Shown: positions 11,190 through 21,355 of the stretch, piece after piece
How positions within the stretch are numbered: position 1 is the stretch's first letter
Layout of the letters: each line of letters starts with the position of its first letter
Source of the DNA: Candidatus Competibacter phosphatis
GTDB taxonomy: Bacteria > Pseudomonadota > Gammaproteobacteria > Competibacterales > Competibacteraceae
Assembly: GCF_012939995.1 (NCBI RefSeq)
Contig: NZ_SPMZ01000019.1
Coordinates: forward strand, 62,001 to 126,000
DNA length: 64,000 nt
Reading direction: 5' to 3'
The notes under the pieces: model-generated
The model's input: only the letters and a program-made list of their open reading frames with translations
Told to the model about the DNA's origin: nothing
Databases searched by the model: none
Position numbers and translations under genes: made by a program

Positions 11190-12146
11190 ATGGCGAAATC
11201 CTGGAGCCAGACTTTGCTGTTGGCATCGTTGGCGGGGGCGCTGGCCGGTTGCGGCACCATCCCCGACCGACCGGTAAGCATCCGGCCCGCCGGAACCGAT
11301 CTCAAAGCCGCTTCGAGCGGGGATGAGCCGATCCCGCGGGTCGAACCCCCCAGCCGTAGTGGTAACGCCGATACCTATGTGGTCTTCGGCCGGCGTTATC
11401 GGGTCAGGGAAACCAGCGAGGGTTATCGGGAGCAGGGCACCGCGTCCTGGTACGGAGCGGATTTTCATGGCCGCAAAACTTCCAGTGGCCCGTTGTACGA
11501 TATGTATGAGCTAACCGCCGCGCACAAGAGCCTGCCGCTACCGGCCTACGTGCGGGTGACTAATCTGGAGAACGGCCGCAGCACCGTGGTCAAGGTCACC
11601 GACCGCGGCCCGTTCGTCTCCGGGCGGATTATCGATCTATCCTACGCCGCCGCCCTGCGGCTCGATATGCTGGAGCGAGGGACCGCCCTGGTGGAAGTGG
11701 CCGCGCTGGAGCCTTACCAGTACCTACCGGAATTGGTGGCCCGGCGCGCGGCGGAGCGAGAGCGGCTGGCGGCGGTGGCGGACCGGAAAGCGCAGCGGTT
11801 GGTCTCCGTCGTGCCGGTTCAAGATAAACCCGACGCCACCGAGCGACTAGCCTCCGCCGCGCCGGTGGCGAAGGGCAAGAATAAGCCGGTGGAACGTCGC
11901 GCCGCGCCGGCCGGAAAGAATGGTACCTTGTATCTGGTGGGCACGGTCAGCGGCGAGCGTGGCAATCCTCCCCGGCAGTTGCAAAACCGACTGGCCAGCC
12001 AGTTGCAACGTAACGTGCGGGTGGAATCCACCACCGGTAGCCACTACCAGGTGCGGGTACCACTGCGTGATTCGAGCGAGGCCCGGCAGATGGCGGTTCG
12101 CTTGGCCGGTTTGGGCGTCAGCCATTCGCGCGTCATCGTCGATTGA
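11190..12146 (+). CDS. rlpA: Septal ring lytic transglycosylase / rare lipoprotein A
   Basis: 318 residues. The lipobox is LAGC in a short signal peptide (Cys about residue 21). The double-psi beta-barrel domain (GTASWYGADFHGRKTSSG to VTDRGPFVSGRIIDLS) contains the catalytic Asp of the TDRGPF motif. A basic linker of about 60 residues leads to a C-terminal SPOR domain (GTLYLVGTVSGERGN onward) that binds denuded glycans. ATG at 11190 follows GGGAGGA at 7-bp spacing and is preferred over the TTG immediately before it. Confidence 0.95.
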   Translation: MAKSWSQTLLLASLAGALAGCGTIPDRPVSIRPAGTDLKAASSGDEPIPRVEPPSRSGNADTYVVFGRRYRVRETSEGYREQGTASWYGADFHGRKTSSGPLYDMYELTAAHKSLPLPAYVRVTNLENGRSTVVKVTDRGPFVSGRIIDLSYAAALRLDMLERGTALVEVAALEPYQYLPELVARRAAERERLAAVADRKAQRLVSVVPVQDKPDATERLASAAPVAKGKNKPVERRAAPAGKNGTLYLVGTVSGERGNPPRQLQNRLASQLQRNVRVESTTGSHYQVRVPLRDSSEARQMAVRLAGLGVSHSRVIVD

Positions 12147-12273
12147 GCGGCGTCGAGCTGACGTTGGCGCCGTCTTGCGGGGTCACCCCATGGGTGTGGC
12201 GGTTTGCTTCGTGACTGTGTCTGGCTAGAATCGCCGGGCGATGATTTTCAACCACGGGAGTCCTACACGATTC

Positions 12274-13447
12274 ATGTTGTACTCGACTGTGCTTCGTTCT
12301 TTGTCGTTACCACTGGTGCTGGCGGTTGCTTTCTTGTGTTCCAGTTGGACCGCCGTCCGCGCCGAAACCATACCGCCCCCGCCGCAAGTCCCGGTACGGG
12401 GGTTATTTGCTGATGGACTACCAGAGCGGCAATGTGCTGGCGGACTTGAAAGGCGAGGAACGGATGGAGCCGGCCAGCATCACCAAACTGATGACCGGCT
12501 ACGTCGTCTACAAGGCGCTGAAATCCGGCAAGATTCACCACGACGATCAGGTGACCATCAGCGAAAAAGCTTGGCGGACCGGGGGCTCCAAGATGTTCGT
12601 CAAGGTGGGTAGCCAGGTATCGGTGGAAGATCTGCTGATGGGCATGGATGTACAGTCCGGCAACGACGCCACGGTGGCGCTGGCCGAGCATGTGGCCGGT
12701 TCCGAGGAGACGTTCGTCCAATTGATGAACGAGCAGGCGGCGCAATTGGGGATGACCAGCAGTCATTTCACCAATGCGCCGGGCCTGCCCGATCCCAATC
12801 ATTACATGTCGGCCCTCGACATTGCCGTTTTGACCCGGGCGCTGATTCGGGATTTTCCAGAACAGTACGCTCGCTATTCGGTGCGCAGCTTCAAGTACAA
12901 CAACATCGAACAGCAAAACCGCAACCGCCTGCTAGCAACCGATTCCTCGGTGGACGGCGTCAAGACCGGCCATACCGATTCGGCGGGCTATTGCTTGGTT
13001 TCGTCGGCCAAGCGCAACGATACCCGTCTGATCGGCGTAGTGTTGGGGGCTACCAAGGAGCGGGATCGGTTCGTGGCCAGCCAGGCGTTGCTCAACTACG
13101 GCTTCAGTTTTTTCGAAAGCCGCAAGCTGTACGATGCCAATACGCCCATCGTGACCGCCCGGATTTGGAAAGGTCAGGAAAACGAATTGCCGCTGGGCGT
13201 GACCCAGCCCTTGTACGTGACCGTGCCCAAGGGGCAAGCGCCGCAGGTCAGCACCACCACCACCGTGCAACCGACCATTATCGCGCCAGCTCAGAAGGAT
13301 CAGGCGTTCGGCGACATCGTGGTCAAACTGGGCGAGCAGGAAGTCAGCAAGACGCCGCTGGTCGCGTTGCAAGAGGTGCCGGAGAGTGGCTGGTTCGGGC
13401 GGATGATCGATTCGATCCTGCTGTTTTTCTATTCGCTGTTCAACTGA
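12274..13447 (+). CDS. dacA: D-alanyl-D-alanine carboxypeptidase, PBP5/6 family (one frameshift)
   Basis: The signal peptide (MLYSTVLRSLSLPLVLAVAF) and the catalytic part lie in different frames, joined at a run of five G at 12398-12402. Removing one G gives PVRGYLLMDYQSG and a 390-residue protein of normal length. Catalytic motifs are SITK (SxxK), SGN and KTG (GVKTGHTDSAGYC). The C-terminal domain ends in an amphipathic helix (WFGRMIDSILLFFYSLFN) that anchors the enzyme to the membrane. It trims pentapeptides and controls cross-linking. The frameshift is probably a sequencing error. Confidence 0.9.
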
Positions 13448-13471
13448 ACCCGGTTTAAGGCGCAGTCTGGC

Positions 13472-13735
13472 ATGAGCGACGAATCGCCGCTGCAATTTCC
13501 CTGTGAGTTCCCCATCAAGGTCATGGGTGCCGGCACACCCGATTTTCGGGGGCTGATGGTGGAACTGGTGCGTCGCCACGCCGCCGATCTGGACGAGACG
13601 CGGATTCAGGTGCGGGACAGCCGCACCGGTCGCTATCAGTCGGTGACGGTGGTGATAAACGCCCAAAGCCGCGCGCAACTGGATGCCCTCTATCGGGAAC
13701 TCAGCAGCCATCCGGGTGTTGCGATGGTGCTGTGA
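13472..13735 (+). CDS. ybeD: DUF493 family regulatory protein YbeD
   Basis: 87 residues. It shows the family core [13 protein letters not shown] near the N-terminus and HPGVAMVL at the end, an ACT-like small fold. The gene lies between dacA and lipB exactly as in Escherichia coli, overlapping the lipB start by 4 bp. The molecular role is not well defined in the family. Confidence 0.93.
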   Translation: MSDESPLQFPCEFPIKVMGAGTPDFRGLMVELVRRHAADLDETRIQVRDSRTGRYQSVTVVINAQSRAQLDALYRELSSHPGVAMVL

Positions 13736-14406
13736 CCACGGGCATGGCGACGCCCGATTCCCGTTGTGAATCCTTGTGCCTGCGGGGTCTCGGCCGCCGC
13801 GAGTACCAACCGGTGTTCGCCGCCATGCAAGCCTTCACCGCGGCCCGCGACGCAGCCACGCCGGACGAACTGTGGTGGGTCGAACATCCGCCCGTCTTCA
13901 CCCAGGGATTGGCCGGCAAGGCCGAACACCTGCTGGCGCCGGGGGACATCCCGGTCGTGCAAGTGGATCGCGGCGGTCAGGTGACTTACCACGGCCCCGG
14001 TCAGGTAGTGGTGTATTGTCTGCTGGACGTGCGGCGACTGGGCTTGAGCGTGCGCGGCTTGGTGACGGTGTTGGAGCGCTCGGTGATCGACCTGCTCGCC
14101 GCTCACGGCATCGCCGGTCGCGCCCGGCCCGACGCACCGGGCGTCTATGTCGGCGATGCCAAGGTAGCCTCGCTGGGGCTGCGCCTGCGCCAGGGCCGCT
14201 CCTACCACGGCCTGAGTCTCAACGTGGCCATGGACTTGGAACCCTTCACCCGGATCAATCCCTGCGGTTATCCCGGCCTGCGCGTGACCCAGTTGCGCGA
14301 TCTGGGCCTCGAACTGATCCCAGAGGCCGCCGCCGCCGAATTGCTAGCGAACTTGAGCCGCAATCTGGGTTACACCGCCTTCGCGCGTGCCGATGGCTTG
14401 CCCTGA
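13732..14406 (+). CDS. lipB: Octanoyl-[ACP]:protein N-octanoyltransferase LipB
   Basis: 224 residues with a GTG start overlapping the ybeD stop. The catalytic motifs are [13 protein letters not shown] and, further on, [12 protein letters not shown] (conserved Lys) and INPCGYPGL (acyl-accepting Cys). It moves octanoyl groups from ACP to lipoyl domains. Next to lipA, it provides the complete de novo lipoylation path. Confidence 0.97.
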   Translation: MTTGMATPDSRCESLCLRGLGRREYQPVFAAMQAFTAARDAATPDELWWVEHPPVFTQGLAGKAEHLLAPGDIPVVQVDRGGQVTYHGPGQVVVYCLLDVRRLGLSVRGLVTVLERSVIDLLAAHGIAGRARPDAPGVYVGDAKVASLGLRLRQGRSYHGLSLNVAMDLEPFTRINPCGYPGLRVTQLRDLGLELIPEAAAAELLANLSRNLGYTAFARADGLP

Positions 14407-14506
14407 GCGCCGGGCATCGTCCGAATCGGGATTTGCCGGGCAACCTGCGGCATAATGTTGAGTCAAAGCCTCAACAATTCGCCCTCCATTCTTCCAGGAA
14501 CAGGCC

Positions 14507-15529
14507 ATGTCCGAACGCACCGCCCCCGACGAAACTGCTCTTGCCCCGGTCGCTTCCGCCCAGTCCACCACGGTCAGAACCGCGCCGCGACAGGGTGAGA
14601 AACTGCGTGGCGAGGACAAGGTTGCCCGCATCCCGGTCAAGATCGCGCCCAGCGATCCCAGCCAGCGTTTGCGCAAGCCGGCTTGGATTCGCGCCCCGTT
14701 CCCCGGCACGCCGGAAGTGCAGCGGCTGAAACGCATCTTGCGGGAGAACCGCTTGCACACGGTCTGCGAGGAGGCCAGTTGCCCCAATCTGGGCGAATGC
14801 TTCGGCCACGGCACCGCCACTTTCATGATCATGGGCGACATCTGCACCCGCCGCTGCCCGTTCTGCGACGTGGGCCACGGCCGGCCCAATCCGCTCGATC
14901 CCCAGGAACCGGAGAACTTGGCGCGCACCGTCGCGGCGATGGCGCTGAAGTACGTGGTCGTCACCTCGGTGGACCGTGACGATCTGCGCGACGGCGGCGC
15001 GGCGCACTTCGTCGAGTGCATCCGAGCGATGCGCGCCGCCTGGCCGGGCATCGTCATCGAAATTCTGACGCCCGATTTTCGCGGCCGGATGGACGTGGCC
15101 TTGGAGATTCTGGGGCGGGAGCCGCCGGACGTGTTCAACCACAATCTGGAAACCGTGCCCCGTTTGTACCGGCAGGCTCGGCCCGGCGCCGACTATCAGT
15201 ATTCGCTGACCTTGCTCCAGCGTTTCAAGGAAAGGCATCCGCATATCCCGACCAAATCGGGGCTGATGTTGGGTTTGGGCGAGACGACGGATGAAATCGA
15301 GGTGGTCATGCGCGATCTGCGCACCCATCGCGTGGAGATGCTGACCCTCGGCCAATATCTCCAGCCCAGCGCCCATCATCTGCCGGTGGAGCGCTACGCG
15401 CCGCCGGAGGAATTCGAGCACCTGCGCGCGTTGGGCGAGGCCATGGGATTCACCCATGTCGCTTCCGCGCCGCTGGTGCGCTCGTCCTATCACGCCGATG
15501 CGCAGGCCAAGGGTGCCGGGGTGGGTTGA
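14507..15529 (+). CDS. lipA: Lipoyl synthase LipA
   Basis: 340 residues, radical SAM. The auxiliary iron-sulfur cluster ligands are in [12 protein letters not shown], the SAM cluster ligands in CTRRCPFC, and the C-terminal RSSYHA motif supplies the labile Ser ligand. It inserts two sulfurs into the octanoyl chain made by LipB. The N-terminus has about 45 extra low-complexity residues relative to the shortest homologues. It sits 100 bp downstream of lipB. Confidence 0.97.
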   Translation: MSERTAPDETALAPVASAQSTTVRTAPRQGEKLRGEDKVARIPVKIAPSDPSQRLRKPAWIRAPFPGTPEVQRLKRILRENRLHTVCEEASCPNLGECFGHGTATFMIMGDICTRRCPFCDVGHGRPNPLDPQEPENLARTVAAMALKYVVVTSVDRDDLRDGGAAHFVECIRAMRAAWPGIVIEILTPDFRGRMDVALEILGREPPDVFNHNLETVPRLYRQARPGADYQYSLTLLQRFKERHPHIPTKSGLMLGLGETTDEIEVVMRDLRTHRVEMLTLGQYLQPSAHHLPVERYAPPEEFEHLRALGEAMGFTHVASAPLVRSSYHADAQAKGAGVG

Positions 15530-15595
15530 GTCCGAGCATTCCCATTGCGGTCGTCGATACACGTCCGGCGGTCACGGTTTCAGGAGGCGTAGCGA

Positions 15596-16807
15596 ATGAT
15601 GAAGATCGAGAACTGGCGAACCCCGGCGGTCATCTTGTGGTGCGGGGCGTTGATCCTGGCGGTTTCGCTGGGCATCCGCCATACCTTCGGCTTGTTCCTG
15701 CAACCGATGAGTCTGGACAACGGTTGGGGTCGAGAAGCCTTCGCCTTCGCCATCGCCCTGCAGAATCTGGTCTGGGGGCTGGCGCAACCGTTTGCCGGGC
15801 GGCTGGCCGACCGTTTCGGCGCCGGTTGGGCGATTCTGGTCGGCACCCTGCTGTACGTGGCCGGTTTGTTGTTGATGGCGCAGTCCGCTTCGACCTTCGG
15901 CTTGGCGCTGAGCGCGGGCGTGCTGATCGGGCTCGGTTTGAGCGGCACCACCTTTCCGGTGGTGTTCGGCGCGGTCAGCCGGGCGGTGCCGCCGGAACAG
16001 CGCAGCATGGCCATGGGTATCGCGATGGCGGTCGGTTCGCTCGGGCAGTTCGTGCTGCTGCCGGGTAGTCAGTGGCTGATCGGGGCGTTCGGCTGGGCGG
16101 CGGCGTTGGTCGTGTTGGGCTTGCTGGGGGTCGGCATGGGGCCGCTGTCGGCCGCGCTGTTCGAGCGCCCGTCGGCGAATCCCGCCGCGGGGGAGGCGCG
16201 GCCATTGCGGGCGATTCTGGCGGAGGCGTTCACCCACCGAGGGTTCTGGCTGTTGTCGCTGGGCTTTTTCGTGTGCGGTTTCCAGGTGGTGTTCATCGCC
16301 GTCCACATTCCGGCCTTTTTGATGGATCGGGGCCTGTCCCCGCTGGTGGGCACCACCGTGCTCGCCCTGATCGGGCTGTTCAATATTTTCGGGTCTTACC
16401 TGGCCGGACTGGGCGGCGGCAAATTCCGCAAGCCGATGCTGCTGACCGGGATCTATCTGACGCGGGCGGTGGTGATCACCGTATTTATCCTGCTGCCGGT
16501 CACGGCCTGGAGCGCCTATGCCTTCGGTATGGTGATGGGTCTGCTGTGGTTGAGCACGGTGCCGCTGACCAACGGCACGGTGGCGACGGTGTTCGGCGTC
16601 GGGAATATGTCGATGCTTGGCGGCATCGTGTTCCTGTTCCATCAGATCGGCGCGTTTCTCGGCGGCTGGCTGGGGGGCTACTTGTACGATGCGACCGGCT
16701 CCTACCGCGCGGTTTGGATCATCGCCATCGGCCTGAGCCTCGCCGCCGCCCTGCTCAACTGGCCGATTCGCGAACAGGCGGTGCGTCCGGCCACCGCGAC
16801 GGCCTGA
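15596..16807 (+). CDS. MFS transporter, oxalate/formate antiporter-like
   Basis: 403 residues with 12 predicted membrane helices. The loop 2-3 motif is GRLADRFGAGW, a variant of the MFS signature, and the overall pattern (starting GIRHTFGLFLQPMSLDNGWGREAF) resembles the OxlT/monocarboxylate type. An AGGAGG site lies just upstream of two consecutive ATG codons. Substrate cannot be told from sequence. A tiny membrane peptide follows 5 bp after the stop and may be cotranscribed. Confidence 0.85.
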   Translation: MMKIENWRTPAVILWCGALILAVSLGIRHTFGLFLQPMSLDNGWGREAFAFAIALQNLVWGLAQPFAGRLADRFGAGWAILVGTLLYVAGLLLMAQSASTFGLALSAGVLIGLGLSGTTFPVVFGAVSRAVPPEQRSMAMGIAMAVGSLGQFVLLPGSQWLIGAFGWAAALVVLGLLGVGMGPLSAALFERPSANPAAGEARPLRAILAEAFTHRGFWLLSLGFFVCGFQVVFIAVHIPAFLMDRGLSPLVGTTVLALIGLFNIFGSYLAGLGGGKFRKPMLLTGIYLTRAVVITVFILLPVTAWSAYAFGMVMGLLWLSTVPLTNGTVATVFGVGNMSMLGGIVFLFHQIGAFLGGWLGGYLYDATGSYRAVWIIAIGLSLAAALLNWPIREQAVRPATATA

Positions 16808-16812
16808 CGGCG

Positions 16813-16947
16813 ATGCGCAGACCGCTGTCCTTTTCCGGCGCGCTCGCTATCGGCCTGATGGCGCTGGCCGCGCTGCTGGCGTTCGTCGCCTATCGCGGCC
16901 CCGACATGATGGTGGTGTTCTTTGCCGGCTGGAAGCTCTGCATGTAG
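16813..16947 (+). CDS. Single-pass membrane microprotein
   Basis: A 44-residue open frame beginning MRRPLSFSGALAIGLMALAA: basic N-terminus, one membrane helix (about residues 8-27), short tail ending FFAGWKLCM. It starts 5 bp after the MFS transporter stop and keeps a plausible coding composition, so a role as a transporter-associated peptide is possible. No family is recognised. Confidence 0.4.
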   Translation: MRRPLSFSGALAIGLMALAALLAFVAYRGPDMMVVFFAGWKLCM

Positions 16948-16991
16948 GCGGCGGGCAACCAGGCCAACTAGGTCGCCCAAGCAAGGGGGCA

Positions 16992-17801
16992 TCACGCCCC
17001 GAACAGTTCCGCCAATTTCGCGCCGGGGTCGGGGGCGCGCATGAAGGCTTCACCCACCAGAAAGGCATGTACCCCATGCTCGTGCATGAGCGCCACGTCC
17101 GCCGGGGTGTGAATGCCGCTCTCGGTGACCACGGTGCGGTCCTTGGGTATTTGGGACAGCAGATCGAGCGTGGTGTCCAGCCGGGTTTCGAAAGTGCGCA
17201 GGTTGCGGTTGTTAATGCCGATCAGGGTCGCGCCGGTGGCCAGCGCCCGTTCCAGTTCCTCCGCGTCGTGGACTTCCAGCAGCACGTCCAGGCCGAGTTC
17301 CGCCGCCAGTCGCGCCAGTTCGCCCAAGGTGGCATCGTCCAGCGCGGCCACGATCAGCAGGATGCAATCGGCGCCGATCAGCCGCGCTTCGTGGACCTGA
17401 TAGGGGTCGACGATGAAATCCTTGCGCAGCGTCGGCAGGTCGCAGGCGGCCCGCGCCGCCCTTAGATAGTCCTCGTGGCCCTGGAAGAAATCGCGGTCGG
17501 TCAGCACCGACAGGCAGGCTGCCCCGGCGGCGGCATAGCTTTGCGCGATGGCGGCCGGTTCGAACGGATCGCGTAGCAGGCCCTTGCTGGGCGAGGCGCG
17601 CTTGATCTCGGCGATGACGGCGGCACGACCGGCCGCGATGGTCCGCGTCAACTGATCCTGGAACGGGCGGGGAGCAGGGAGATTCGCCGTCTGCTGGCGC
17701 AGTTCGCGCAGACTCAGCCGCTGCTGGCGCTCGGCGATTTCCTCGGCCTTGCGGGCCAGGATTTTTTGCAGAATGTCGGGCGGGTTGCTCATGACGCTCA
17801 T
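16992..17801 (-). CDS. trpC: Indole-3-glycerol phosphate synthase
   Basis: 269 residues, monofunctional TrpC (no PRAI domain). TIM-barrel motifs: [11 protein letters not shown] with the catalytic Lys, the strand-loop [42 protein letters not shown] and VTESGI. The ATG at 17801 overlaps the trpD stop by 4 bp (ATGA), so this start is favoured over the second Met at residue 4. It closes the indole ring in tryptophan synthesis and is the last gene of the trpG-trpD-trpC run. Confidence 0.97.
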   Translation of the reverse strand: MSVMSNPPDILQKILARKAEEIAERQQRLSLRELRQQTANLPAPRPFQDQLTRTIAAGRAAVIAEIKRASPSKGLLRDPFEPAAIAQSYAAAGAACLSVLTDRDFFQGHEDYLRAARAACDLPTLRKDFIVDPYQVHEARLIGADCILLIVAALDDATLGELARLAAELGLDVLLEVHDAEELERALATGATLIGINNRNLRTFETRLDTTLDLLSQIPKDRTVVTESGIHTPADVALMHEHGVHAFLVGEAFMRAPDPGAKLAELFGA

Positions 17802-18832
17802 GACGCCAAGGTCTGCGTGTAGCTTACGAATTCGTCCAGCTTGACCCGCGCCGCGCCGCTGGCCAGGGCCTCGCGGGCCAGTTCGATGCCGGTGGCGATG
17901 GAGGGCGCCACGTTAGCCGCGTACAGCGCCGCGCCGGCGTTGAAGGCGACGATGTCGCGCGGGGTGCCCGGCTCGTTGTCCAGCGCGTTCAGCAGCATGG
18001 CCTTGGACTGTTCGGCGTTTTCGACCTTGAGCCCCCGGTTGGAGACCATGGCCAGCCCGAAATCCTCGGGGTGAATCTCGTATTCCACGATTTCGCCGTT
18101 CCTGAGTTCGCCGACTTGGGTGGGTGCGCCCAGCGAAATTTCGTCCATGCCGTCCTTGCCCCAGACCACGAGGACGTGTTGCGCGCCGAGCCGCTGCATG
18201 ACCCGCACCTGAATGCCGACCAGATCGGGATGGAAGACGCCCATCAACTGGTTGGGGGCGCTGGCGGGGTTGGTCAGCGGGCCGAGAATGTTGAAGATGG
18301 TGCGCACGCCCATTTCGCGACGGACTGGCGCGACGTTTTTCATGGCCGAATGGTGGTTGGGGGCGAACATGAAGCCGATGCCGGTGGTGGCGATGCAGTC
18401 GGCCACCTGTTCGGCCTGCAGGTCGATGCGCACGCCCAGCGCTTCCAGCACGTCGGCGCTGCCGGATTTGGACGAGACACCGCGATTGCCGTGCTTGGCG
18501 ACCCGCGCGCCGGCGGCGGCGACGACGAACATGGAGGCGGTGGAGATGTTGAAGGTGTGCGAGCCGTCGCCGCCGGTGCCGACGATATCGACGAAATGTT
18601 CATGCGGCGGCGGAACGTGGACCTTGGTGGAGAGATCGCGCATCACCGTGGCGGCGGCGGTGATCTCGCCGATGGTTTCCTTCTTGATCCGCAGGCCGGT
18701 CAGGACGGCGGCGGTCATGACCGGGGAAATCTCGCCGGCCATGATCTGACGCATCAGCGAGAGCATCTCGTCGTAGAAGATTTCGCGGTGTTCGATGGTG
18801 CGTTGCAGGGCTTCCTGGGGGGTGATGGACAT
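17798..18832 (-). CDS. trpD: Anthranilate phosphoribosyltransferase
   Basis: 344 residues. It carries the PRPP motif [17 protein letters not shown], the metal-binding and hinge region [15 protein letters not shown], and the anthranilate-site Arg in [18 protein letters not shown]. It is separate from trpG, as in pseudomonads, not fused as in enterobacteria. It lies 22 bp downstream of trpG and is coupled to trpC. Confidence 0.97.
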   Translation of the reverse strand: MSITPQEALQRTIEHREIFYDEMLSLMRQIMAGEISPVMTAAVLTGLRIKKETIGEITAAATVMRDLSTKVHVPPPHEHFVDIVGTGGDGSHTFNISTASMFVVAAAGARVAKHGNRGVSSKSGSADVLEALGVRIDLQAEQVADCIATTGIGFMFAPNHHSAMKNVAPVRREMGVRTIFNILGPLTNPASAPNQLMGVFHPDLVGIQVRVMQRLGAQHVLVVWGKDGMDEISLGAPTQVGELRNGEIVEYEIHPEDFGLAMVSNRGLKVENAEQSKAMLLNALDNEPGTPRDIVAFNAGAALYAANVAPSIATGIELAREALASGAARVKLDEFVSYTQTLAS

Positions 18833-18854
18833 GTCGGGCGTTCTCCGGGGCGGT

Positions 18855-19436
18855 TCAGTGCTGGGTCAGAAAATTGCGCAGCAGGGTGTGGCCGTGTTCG
18901 GTCAGGATCGATTCGGGATGGAACTGCACGCCCTCGACCGGCAGGGTTTTGTGGCGCACGCCCATGATTTCGTCGATGTCGCCGTCCGGGGTCTGGGTCC
19001 AGGCGGTGATGTCCAGGCAATCCGGGGCGGTGGCTTTGTCGATGACCAGGGAATGATAGCGCACCACGGTGAAGGGGCTGGGCAGGCCGGCGAATACGCC
19101 TTGCCCCCGGTGGTGGACCTCGGAGGTCTTACCGTGCATGACGTGCCCGGCGCGGACGATGTGTCCGCCGAAGGCTTGGCCGATGCTCTGGTGGCCCAGG
19201 CAGACGCCCAGGATCGGGATCTGGCTGGCGAAACGTTCGATGGCGGCCAGCGAGACGCCCGCTTCATTGGGGGTGCAGGGACCAGGTGAGAGCACGATGC
19301 GCGCCGGGGCATATTCGGCGATCTGGTCGGGGTCGATCTGATCGTTGCGGTAAACCCACACCTCTTCGCCCAGCTCGCCGAAGTATTGCACCAGGTTGTA
19401 GGTGAAGGAGTCGTAGTTGTCGATCATGAGCAGCAT
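18855..19436 (-). CDS. trpG: Anthranilate synthase glutamine amidotransferase subunit
   Basis: 193 residues, class I glutamine amidotransferase. The oxyanion loop is [12 protein letters not shown], the catalytic Cys is in [16 protein letters not shown], and the His-Glu pair is in [13 protein letters not shown]. It supplies ammonia to TrpE for anthranilate formation. Its partner trpE lies more than 5 kb upstream across an AT-rich island, whereas in relatives trpE and trpG are close neighbours. This implies a separate promoter for trpGDC here. Confidence 0.97.
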   Translation of the reverse strand: MLLMIDNYDSFTYNLVQYFGELGEEVWVYRNDQIDPDQIAEYAPARIVLSPGPCTPNEAGVSLAAIERFASQIPILGVCLGHQSIGQAFGGHIVRAGHVMHGKTSEVHHRGQGVFAGLPSPFTVVRYHSLVIDKATAPDCLDITAWTQTPDGDIDEIMGVRHKTLPVEGVQFHPESILTEHGHTLLRNFLTQH

Positions 19437-19894
19437 GACGGGCTGAACCTCTTGGCGCGGCTAGGGAGTGCGTCCAACGAACATCCTGGATACCCGCATG
19501 GGAACCCGTTTGGTTCGTTGGTGTGCTGGTTGAATTGTACTGGTTCGGCGGGGTTCGTTGGAATGTGGATGGGGCAGGGGAGGGCGGGAAGCGGAACTAC
19601 CCAAGTTGACTGGGGATTACATCCGGTGGGTTTGCCTTCTGTTCGGACTGGTAATTTTTTCCAAATCGAGTGATAATTATGTAACTATTATTGGCGGCTT
19701 GTACAGGAGACGTCTCTTAATCGAGTCATGAATCGCCTGCGTCGGCATGAAGCTGCAATGAATGTTATGCGGCTATTAAATACAAGTTGAATCAACTGGT
19801 TATTTTCAATAATGGCGGATTCTAGTAGGTAAGCGGAAACCGTATAATCACTTGTTAGCACAATAATTCAGGACGTTAATTAGGTTCCGAAAAA
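19437..19894. other. Intergenic region upstream of trpG, start of AT-rich island
   Basis: No gene is supported here. A nine-base sequence CCAACGAAC (19474-19482) pairs with GTTCGTTGG at 19513-19521, and a third copy of GTTCGTTGG lies at 19553-19561. These could form a hairpin or be operator sites for trpG, transcribed leftward. No Trp-rich leader peptide is visible on the minus strand. From about 19640 the composition changes abruptly to AT-rich, marking the boundary of the inserted segment. Confidence 0.5.
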
Positions 19895-20655
19895 ATGTCA
19901 ACAACCAAGAATGACCTATTCCTTCTGGCCCACCACAATGCAGCTCGTTTAGAGCAGCTATTAAAAAGAAATTTGCGACAATATGGAGGCGGATGCGATA
20001 CAACAATTGGCTGACTTTAAAATTTGGTTTGGTATTAACTCAAGGATATCTTTAAACCTTCCTCCATCTGTCCTCGCATCCTTTTCAAGAACAGGGCGAT
20101 ACATAAACATACATGGTTGGGCGCGTGAACAAGAGGAGCTAAGTGGTCGTTCATCTGATTTATGTTTACAAGAAAAACTTGGAGTATTTTATAAACGCCG
20201 AATAATATTTGACAACTTTTTCATCAATGGAGACAAATTCGTATATGCTGCTGTCAACGCTGGCGGAACTGGGTTCAGCTCCAAGTTTGGCACTTTCTGT
20301 TCCGTTTTCCAAGCTGGTTTTCCATCTGAAACTGATGATGTTGCATATATTGCGGACGACAGTCTTTCCTGTTGTTTCGACGCAACAAATAATTTCCTAT
20401 TCAACCGCCTATCGGAATTGATTGCGCCTCATAGTCACCGGGATTCTTTGGCTGCACTAAAACTTCACCAACAAGTAGTGTCATCTTCACCAGCTTTATG
20501 GAGTTACTTAGTTCTCTCTGATGATAGTTACATCGAGGCTATACTTAGCGAATCCCCCGCATTTTTCCTTGGTATCAGAGGTTCGCATCAAACGCAAACA
20601 TTACGATGAACTATGGGATCTTGCATTTGCCAATTTTTGGACGCAAGTTGTCTAA
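19895..20655 (+). CDS. Island protein A of unknown function (two frameshifts)
   Basis: Starts MSTTKNDLFLLAHHNAARLE. The frame breaks at A5 (19963-19967) and at T5 (20562-20566). Removing one base at each site gives a continuous 252-residue protein (junctions LLKEICDNMEAD and PAFSLVSEVRIKRKHYDELW). It is soluble, with a helical N-terminus, and I recognise no domain. Its AT-rich codons differ from the surrounding chromosome. It is the first gene of a presumed operon ending in a KGGTGRS ATPase, so it may be an effector or sensor partner; this is inference from position only. Confidence 0.55.
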
Positions 20656-20735
20656 TGCGGAGAAAGCACTAGTGTTAGATTTTACTTACCTTGTCACGGA
20701 ATCGAGGCGAGGGAGTTTTCGATTGGAGATTTTTC

Positions 20736-21343
20736 ATGATAATTAAAGTAATGGCTATGCTAGACTTAGATGGTAGCGCCTTCGTGGAAGTTGATGGCAG
20801 TAAATTTTTTTATTCGCCCCCCCTACAAGTCTCAGCACCGAGTTAAGATCGATCAATCAGACGTCGAAAAAGCCATTCTAAATTTTGGCTTTTCTGCCGC
20901 AGATTTTCAGTTTTTTTTCTTGGTCAGCGTTAATCAATCATCTCAACGAACTCGTAAAAGTAGCTAGGGAAAAACTTGGTGAGGATATTCAGAACGTAGA
21001 TATAGGATTGCAGGTGATCGATGCTGCCCCACCGCAGGTTGTTTCACGATATTTAGATAAGATAGAAGCGGAATTGCTGCCAGCGCAGCAATTAGACCAA
21101 GCCCAGTCGACCCTATTTATGATGCTTAAATCTGACAACGTAATGAAACATAAAGAATTAAGAAATCGAGTGGGAAGCCTAATAGAAACAGTAACTGCCA
21201 GAATGAAGACTAGTAAATCCTGGCGATCGCAACTTGAGGATTCCTGTTTTGATAGCCTTCAAAGGAGTGGGCAAATGGAAAAGGCAAGATCTATTACGAA
21301 AAAGATATATTTTGAACGCTCAATTTGGTCTTTTGCCAGATAG
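20736..21343 (+). CDS. Island protein B of unknown function (two frameshifts)
   Basis: ATG at 20736 follows a GGAG site (TTGGAGATTTTTC). The frame breaks at T7 (20805-20811) and T8 (20911-20918); one base removed from each gives 201 residues. The first 30 residues look like a beta strand pair (MIIKVMAMLDLDGSAFVEV), then a helical region follows, including NHLNELVKVAREKLGEDIQ. A charged helix-rich C-terminus ends 12 bp before the ATPase gene, so the two are probably cotranslated. No family is recognised. Confidence 0.5.
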
Positions 21344-21355
21344 GACGTAGTAAAA

